Shown in pieces: positions 58,570 to 64,000 of a DNA stretch of 64,000 nucleotides. The stretch comes from Corythoichthys intestinalis (Eukaryota; Chordata; Actinopteri; Syngnathiformes; Syngnathidae). Both the position numbers and the translations under genes were made by a program. The DNA is taken from contig NC_080396.1 of assembly GCF_030265065.1 (NCBI RefSeq), forward strand, positions 49,217,501-49,281,500. Direction: 5' to 3'. The notes below the pieces were generated by a model. That model did no database searches, had not been told where the DNA came from, and saw only the letters and a program-made list of their open reading frames with translations. Position 1 is the stretch's first letter, and the number at the start of each line of letters is the position of its first letter.

Positions 58570-61500
58570 CTAAAAGACTTCTCTTCTGCTGCGTTCTGGC
58601 AAGTCCACCAGGCCCTGAAGTTCCCGTAGACCCTGAAGGACAATGAGACAGACAAAGTCAAGGGTTCCCAATTACCTTCCGGTTTCAGTCTTATCTCACT
58701 TAGCCCTAGCCTTCAATTTTAATGCACTGAACAAAAAAAAAAAAAAATTACACTGACACGGTACAGGGACCATAGAATGCTGATTAGTGATATGGTGGGA
58801 GGTGGGACTTTACTCAATTTATTGGTGATTGATCATTGCCATCTGCGTCTCAGAATATCCATTCCCTCCTTCATCCTCCCTCATTCAGTTTTATCAAACG
58901 TGCAACCTCAAAATTCAAGAAAGTCAGTTTTTCTCTTGCAGATGATGAGTAGGTATTTTAATATACAAAATGTAGAGCCAATTGTATTGATAGAATTACA
59001 CATTAGAAGGAAAACACATGATGCTCTAATAAAAATAATTTTCAGATTCAGGCAGGATAATTTTACTTGGTGGTGGGTAATACAGCAGACTCAACTATTT
59101 CCGACATGATTGTTCTTATGAAAGCTATTCATGTTTTTAGTCTCCGTTTCATGATGATTACGATGATGGTGGTGGTAATGAAACTGACCTCAAGCACCAG
59201 GCGGATGTTTGCTTTAATTGTGGCACAGTTGTTGGTCAACTGGTCTGTGAAACTAAAATACACACAAGCAAAATGAACAGGGGCAGCATGTCACGCTGGG
59301 AAAAACCATGGACAAACTAGCCAGCACTGCGATTACAAGTGGAAAAATGTTTAAAATATTAACTGGATTTTTATCAGCTACACATTCTGTCTGATTTCCT
59401 GTAAACTGTGTGAGTCTTCACTGACGCTGTTAGTTGACTGGTCTTTTTGTCGATGAAGCGAAGAGCTTCATCGTGCTCCATCTCCACAAAGAAGCCAAAG
59501 CCCACTAACACGTAGATCTTGGACGAGTCCTCTCTGTGGAGATGAGGACAATTGATTAGGTGGCATATTTTTCTTCCTCAAAACTATTCTTTTGCACAGC
59601 ATTTGTATTGCTAGTATGAATTTCCAGCCGTTTCAACATTTCTGTGGAATGCTTTTGGAAGAATTAGTTAATTGATTTTTGTCGAAGTACCAGTTTAGTA
59701 CTGGTATTTAAAGGGAACCCTTGACTTAAAGACTTGAAGGTTCTAAAAAGCCACAATTGTTGTCTTTTACTAAAATGTATTATTAGAAACACATTATTGC
59801 AATTGACTTAAGAATCTATTTATATTAGCACATGTTTTGACCTAAGAGGGGCACCACGTTTTACACGCGCAATGCACGCTGAGGGTGATGACACGGCTGG
59901 GCTGGGAGAATAGCTGTGCTAGCTCGCAAGCGAAGCTAGTATGACGACTGGCATGATTTTGTCACATTCTGCTGCTGGTCAGATTGTTTTGTTACAGAGC
60001 TGTGGGATGAGTTCCCAATGTCGTACCTGAATTTAATTCCAGCTCATCAGCAGTGTCTTTAAACCGATCCTAGGCGGCTTGCCGAGATGTTGACTTACTG
60101 CCATTTGACAGTTTGTATTCTCCATCCCTTCATTGCTCTTTGTATTCTGTTTTTGTTTTTTTTCATTTGTCCGCCGCCCTGGTTTTTGGAATCATCTACT
60201 ATGTGCAGGTATTTGAGTGCCTTATTTGTTTTTGCCTAGCTTTTACGGCCTCCCACTGCAGTTTTCCCAGTTTTTTTTTTTTTTTAATCCCGACCTGTCA
60301 CGGACACTTTTTTTTTCTCCCTCCCTCCCGCCGCGTGTTTTTTGTGTGTTTTTGTGTGTGTTTAATAAACCCTTGTACGCAATCCCTCTACGATTGTTGT
60401 CTGCTTTGTGGTCAAGCCTTGCTTCTGCATTTGCGGACTGTTTGTTGCTTTTCATCTGAGGACTTGAGTTAGTGATTACAGCTAATGGATCAATAAACAA
60501 TACACACACGATCGATGTACAAAAAATATAACATGGTCCTTGTGGTGTTCGTTAATGTTGCTAAACAGTGTGGTCTTGAATGCTCCCTTAATGCAGCGCC
60601 AGTGCGGAGTTTAATAAAAAGAGAATCACGTTTGCTAACAATGTGTCTCACATGATTTAGGTACATCGTTTTTGTGCCAGTGAAAGCTATACAGACCCCT
60701 TCAAGAAATAAAAGAGGTGTCATTCAATTAGTCGTCAGTTGACATACCATCACAAATGTTATGAAAATATTTTATTAAGGTTGAAAAGTTACCTGGTGTT
60801 GCTTTAAGAGGGGTTTTAATATCAAATTATTGTAACTCATACTAACATTTATCTTTTAAAAACTACATCTTTCTATCCGTGGTACCCTTTAAGGTACCTA
60901 TCACACTAAAATCCCAATTTTTGTATCCTGGCATCACTAATGGAGATGCAAAGCTACACTAAATGCAGAATTATTATTAGTAGTAGTGCTGTATATGAGG
61001 GACATGTACAAGCTTACACTTGAGCCTGAGCATAGAAGTTACATCCCAGGTCAACGTCTGCCTTGAGGCATTGAGAGTCTGTGCCCTATATGCGCACACA
61101 CAAAAACACATGTATGTCACACTTGATGTCTGAGAAGATGTGTGTACGTGCGTGCATATACCTGCAGAGCTTGCAAGGTGTTCTTGAGCTGCAGGTAATG
61201 CGATATTTGTTCATAAACAGCATCTCGTTGCTCCATTACTCTCCTGAAAAATAGCACACAATAAGTGTTAAATAGACAGTGTCTCAAAATTACAACTAAG
61301 CAGCCAACAACTCTGTCCACCATCTTTCACCAGTGTTAAGTTTATTCTTGTCTTGGTGATGAAATCGCACATGCAGTTTGACCGCTAATCGGCCTTTGTC
61401 AGGTGACGTAACGCTTGCCAAAGCTGCAGTGCATTGTGGGTTAAATCGCCATTTTGGGTGCATCGCTCACTTGTTGAAAACAACTGAGCAGTGAGAATAG

Positions 61501-63288
61501 TCTTTGCTTTCATCATTGTCTTTGATAAAATGGGACACTCGTGTTGTGTGAAAGGCTGCCATACTAAATCACACGACAAAAATTACAGCAAAGTTGACCA
61601 CCACGTAAGATTTTTTGGTTTCCCCACTTGGAAAACAGGTTATGGACGTCAGGATGAGGAACTAACGAAGAGGCGTCGGATGACCTGGCCTGGGTCGCAG
61701 TGGTTTTCTTGATAATTTGTTACCTGGGGACATTGTCTTGGCTGACAGAGGTTTTGACATACAGGAATGTGTGGGCATGTTGTGTGCAGAGGTCAAACTC
61801 CCAGCATTTACAAAAGGCAGCTGTCAGTTAGCAGCTAGAGATGTGGAGGAAACTCGGAAAATAGCACATTTGAGAATCCATGGTGAAAAGTTCATCGGAA
61901 ATGTTTGTCAGAAGTATATGATCTTAACAGGAACCAAATCCATAAACATGATTCTTCCATGTGAAGGTGAAGAAGCCACAATGTTGGATAGTAATAATAT
62001 GTCTGTGCAAGCAAAGTTTTATATGTTTATAGATGACCTAAACCTGTTTAATAAAGTATGTCAATGACAATTTTGAAGTCTTCTCGAGTCTTTGCCACTA
62101 CATCAAGAACTGGTGTTAGTTTTGATAATGAAAAGTAGTTTTATTAATTACATTCAAACGATGTTGTGGAGATAAACACTTTATAGGAAATACGATGTTT
62201 GCTAACAAAACAGGAAGCATGACAGTTTTCCTTTTTTTTAAAGATATGTTTTACTAAAATTCTCAAAACAGTAGCAGCACAATGGTTAACGGAAAATAGC
62301 AATACAAGGAAATATAAAATATGTGCATACTAAGTAAAATAACACTAGTTGTAGAATAATGTGTTCAAGTAAATTTGTCCCACTTCACATGACAAGTCCT
62401 GCATTGAGAGAAATGCACGTATTTGCATGGCAATGTCAACACTGAAACAGTATATTGTGCAATATACATGAATTTGCATGACATTATGACAGTTCCTTAA
62501 CCTGTTTTAGTCATGAGATGTTTAAGATGATATTCAAGCTACAATTCAATTTCAACAATGTTGAAGTAAGCGCTGTATCATGTTTCTGAGAGGAGCAACG
62601 AGAGTGACGGCTGTGTTTTCGCAGTCCTGCGGTCGAAATGAGAAGAGATCCTGCACCCAGCCATTCGTGAAATGTCCGTGAGCTTCGAGACATTTATAGT
62701 TTTTAAAATGTAAGCGCTGATACCATAAACGAGGGAGTTTTTTATATCCAGCGATGAAGTTGGAGGCGTCGGAGCTACTCCTGTTCTGGTTTGTTTACAT
62801 CCGTGGTACACTCAAAATGGCGCATGGAGGCGTGTCCGCTAGTTTAGGGAAGGGGCCTGACACGACCGATAGGTTAAAAACAAAAAACAAAAAAACTATA
62901 AGGCTGTGCGGTGTTGGAAATGGATGGATGGATAGATATTCTTACATTATATTTTGACAAAAACATATCAAACATGAGATCAAGTCAACAGTTAACCGTT
63001 TCAAATTGTGAAGCATTTAGGTGAATAAATGGTCTATGCCGAGAATGCGCGCCCGATATGCAGCTTAAAGGCGCTAGGAAAACCTGTTGCTTTCAAATAT
63101 GTGCAGTAGTGTGTGTAAGTACCAATTACAATACTGCAACTATCAAACGAGTTATGAAATGGACAACCACAGCGTTCAGTCACTTACTGTAAATCTTTCT
63201 TTAGTACTTCGTCAATAAATTTTTCATACTGCAGCACTTTCAAATCCACTGAATAAGAATTGGTGTCGGAATCAGCTGGAGGCGACAT
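58570..63288 (-). CDS. uxt: uxt, prefoldin-like chaperone and transcription cofactor
   Basis: Alpha-type prefoldin family protein found in nucleus, cytoplasm and centrosome, part of the URI/prefoldin-like complex. Six exons join in phase to 161 residues (human UXT is 157): 63188-63288, 61162-61243, 61018-61085, 59426-59533, 59189-59252, 58570-58632. Key stretches are LKVLQYEKFIDEVLKKDLQ, RVMEQRDAVYEQISHYLQL, ADVDLGCNFYAQAQ, KIYVLVGFGFFVEMEHDEAL, FTDQLTNNCATIKANIRLVL and GLRELQGLVDLPE, in the family order: helix, beta hairpins, helix. The two long helices form the coiled-coil tentacle. Donors and acceptors follow consensus, with phase choosing the exon 3 donor GTAAGC and its acceptor ATATAG. 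The start ATGTCGCCTCC is the first in the reading frame. Intron 1 contains an ISL2EU-like element. Confidence 0.97.
59534..61017. other. uxt intron 3, nothing recognised
   Basis: 1.5 kb of mostly A/T-rich DNA. A T- and C-rich block with TTTAATAAACCC at 60280-60420 may be the end of an old retrotransposon, but no coding piece supports that. Confidence 0.4.
61390..62868 (+). mobile_element. THAP plus DDE transposon (ISL2EU-like), internally deleted
   Basis: Plus strand: 61529 onward MGHSCCVKGCHTKSHD then RFFGFPTWK is a truncated THAP finger. After a stop, 61717-62066 gives LPGDIVLADRGFDIQE, LPAFTKGSCQLAARDVEETR and RIHGEKFIGNV, the C-terminal half of a DDE_Tnp_4 transposase. The middle is missing. 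On the minus strand near 62585-62700, CLEAHGHFTNGWVQDL resembles the companion YqaJ-type protein of such elements. The termini CGGCCTTTGTCAGG and CCTGACACGACCG are inverted and flanked by AT, as in ISL2EU. It is in uxt intron 1. Confidence 0.65.
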
Positions 63289-64000
63289 GACCACTTGTTT
63301 TCTGTATTGTATTCTACTGACGGCACACGAATTTGACGTCACGGCGAGGAAGCGCGCTGCGTTGTGACGTCTCTGTTGTGCGACTTTTCGTTGGCGGTCA
63401 AGAAGGGAAAAAAACGCAAAGAATTTCCTGTAAGTCCGTTCATGTTGTTGATTTCTTTTAGCCTAACCTAAATGAATGGAAATATTTGCGTGAAAGTTTA
63501 CAGTTAGTTTTTTTTTTTATCTTGTACTCTAGTTAGCGACTCACATATTAGCTGACCATCACTCGTTGTTCGTTAATTAAAAATTAATATACATCTACGT
63601 ATCTAAATCTTAATATTGGATTTGATTTCTAGTAGTGGCATCTGAGGTTTCCCAATGGTCTGTAGTTGGCCCTAAGCGTTTTGTTGACATTATCAGTGAG
63701 TTTGTCCCCATATAGCAAATTCTTTTGGTTAAACTACTTGCTTATAGTAGTCGTTTTAAGTGACTCAAGCCACTGTGAATTAGGGGTAGTTTATCAGTGG
63801 TCTAAAATGAGTTATAGCATTAGTTGAGTGACAGCAGCGTTCATAGAGAAGCAGAATGCCTAGCTTTCCTTTCTTTTTTTGTTGTTTTTTTTTTTTTTAC
63901 TTAATTGTACAAAAATGTCCCTTACTCTCTGTCATATTGTGTTTGATTTGTTTATGTTATACTAAAAGATTATTAATGCCTTAGTAGACTTCAATCCTTC
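63289..64000 (+). promoter_or_regulatory. uxt promoter, possibly bidirectional
   Basis: Directly upstream of uxt is a CG-containing stretch (TTTGACGTCACGGCGAGGAAGCGCGC at 63331-63356) with a CRE-like TGACGTCA (63333-63340). On the plus strand, CAAAGAATTTCCT followed by GTAAGTCC at 63431 could be a first non-coding exon of a divergent gene outside the window. The rest is A/T-rich and featureless. Confidence 0.4.

Noticed and set aside
60113-60472. 119-codon plus-strand open frame rich in Phe/Cys/Leu
   Set aside because: Pyrimidine-rich intron sequence of uxt giving a hydrophobic artefact. No signal or membrane-protein family was recognised.

Overview
The window is vertebrate nuclear DNA from a ray-finned fish, most likely a percomorph teleost. 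Genes are split by GT-AG introns, the proteins match vertebrate families (Smc5, gamma-crystallins including the aquatic gammaM type, Elk1, Uxt), and the introns are packed with teleost-style hAT, Tc1, Tigger, Kolobok, ISL2EU and tRNA-SINE insertions. No operons, CRISPR arrays or bacterial features are present. Coding exons below were placed by hand from splice signals and reading phase. In every gene the phases close across all joined exons.

Layout. (1) 1-26420, minus strand: the 5' part of smc5 (13 coding exons, 590 residues; it runs off the left edge inside the hinge-coding region). Its first coding intron (16737-26271) holds two hAT transposons and a broken Ginger-like integrase element that also carries Ulp1-protease and PHD-finger pieces. 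Other introns hold a hAT containing a Kolobok-like THAP element, a hAT containing an L2 LINE fragment, and a Tc1/Tigger/SINE/LINE nest. (2) 26421-32200: intergenic repeats: AT and TGTA microsatellites, an unclassified transposon with AGGGTGTCCCA termini, a hAT, a dead crystallin exon, and a Tc1 element with long inverted arms. (3) 32259-42344: four intact gamma-crystallin genes in mirror order: S-like (-), M (-), M (+), S-like (+), centred on a 527-bp divergent promoter region. (4) 43750-56800, minus strand: elk1, ten coding exons, with nested hATs between the ETS exon and a candidate upstream exon. (5) 58570-63288, minus strand: uxt, six coding exons, with an ISL2EU-type element in intron 1. 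The last 0.7 kb may hold the start of a divergent gene.

How the genes relate. They are not one pathway. Smc5 is the core ATPase of the SMC5/6 genome-stability complex. The crystallins are lens structural proteins sharing TATA-box spacing and Maf-like sites. Elk1 is an ERK-responsive SRF partner, and Uxt is a prefoldin-like chaperone and transcription cofactor. The elk1-uxt neighbourhood has the same order and strand as in human Xp11.23. No new enzymatic system was found. The best leads are the mirror-symmetric crystallin cluster with a shared divergent promoter, a candidate in-frame N-terminal extension of Elk1, and several unusual nested transposons.
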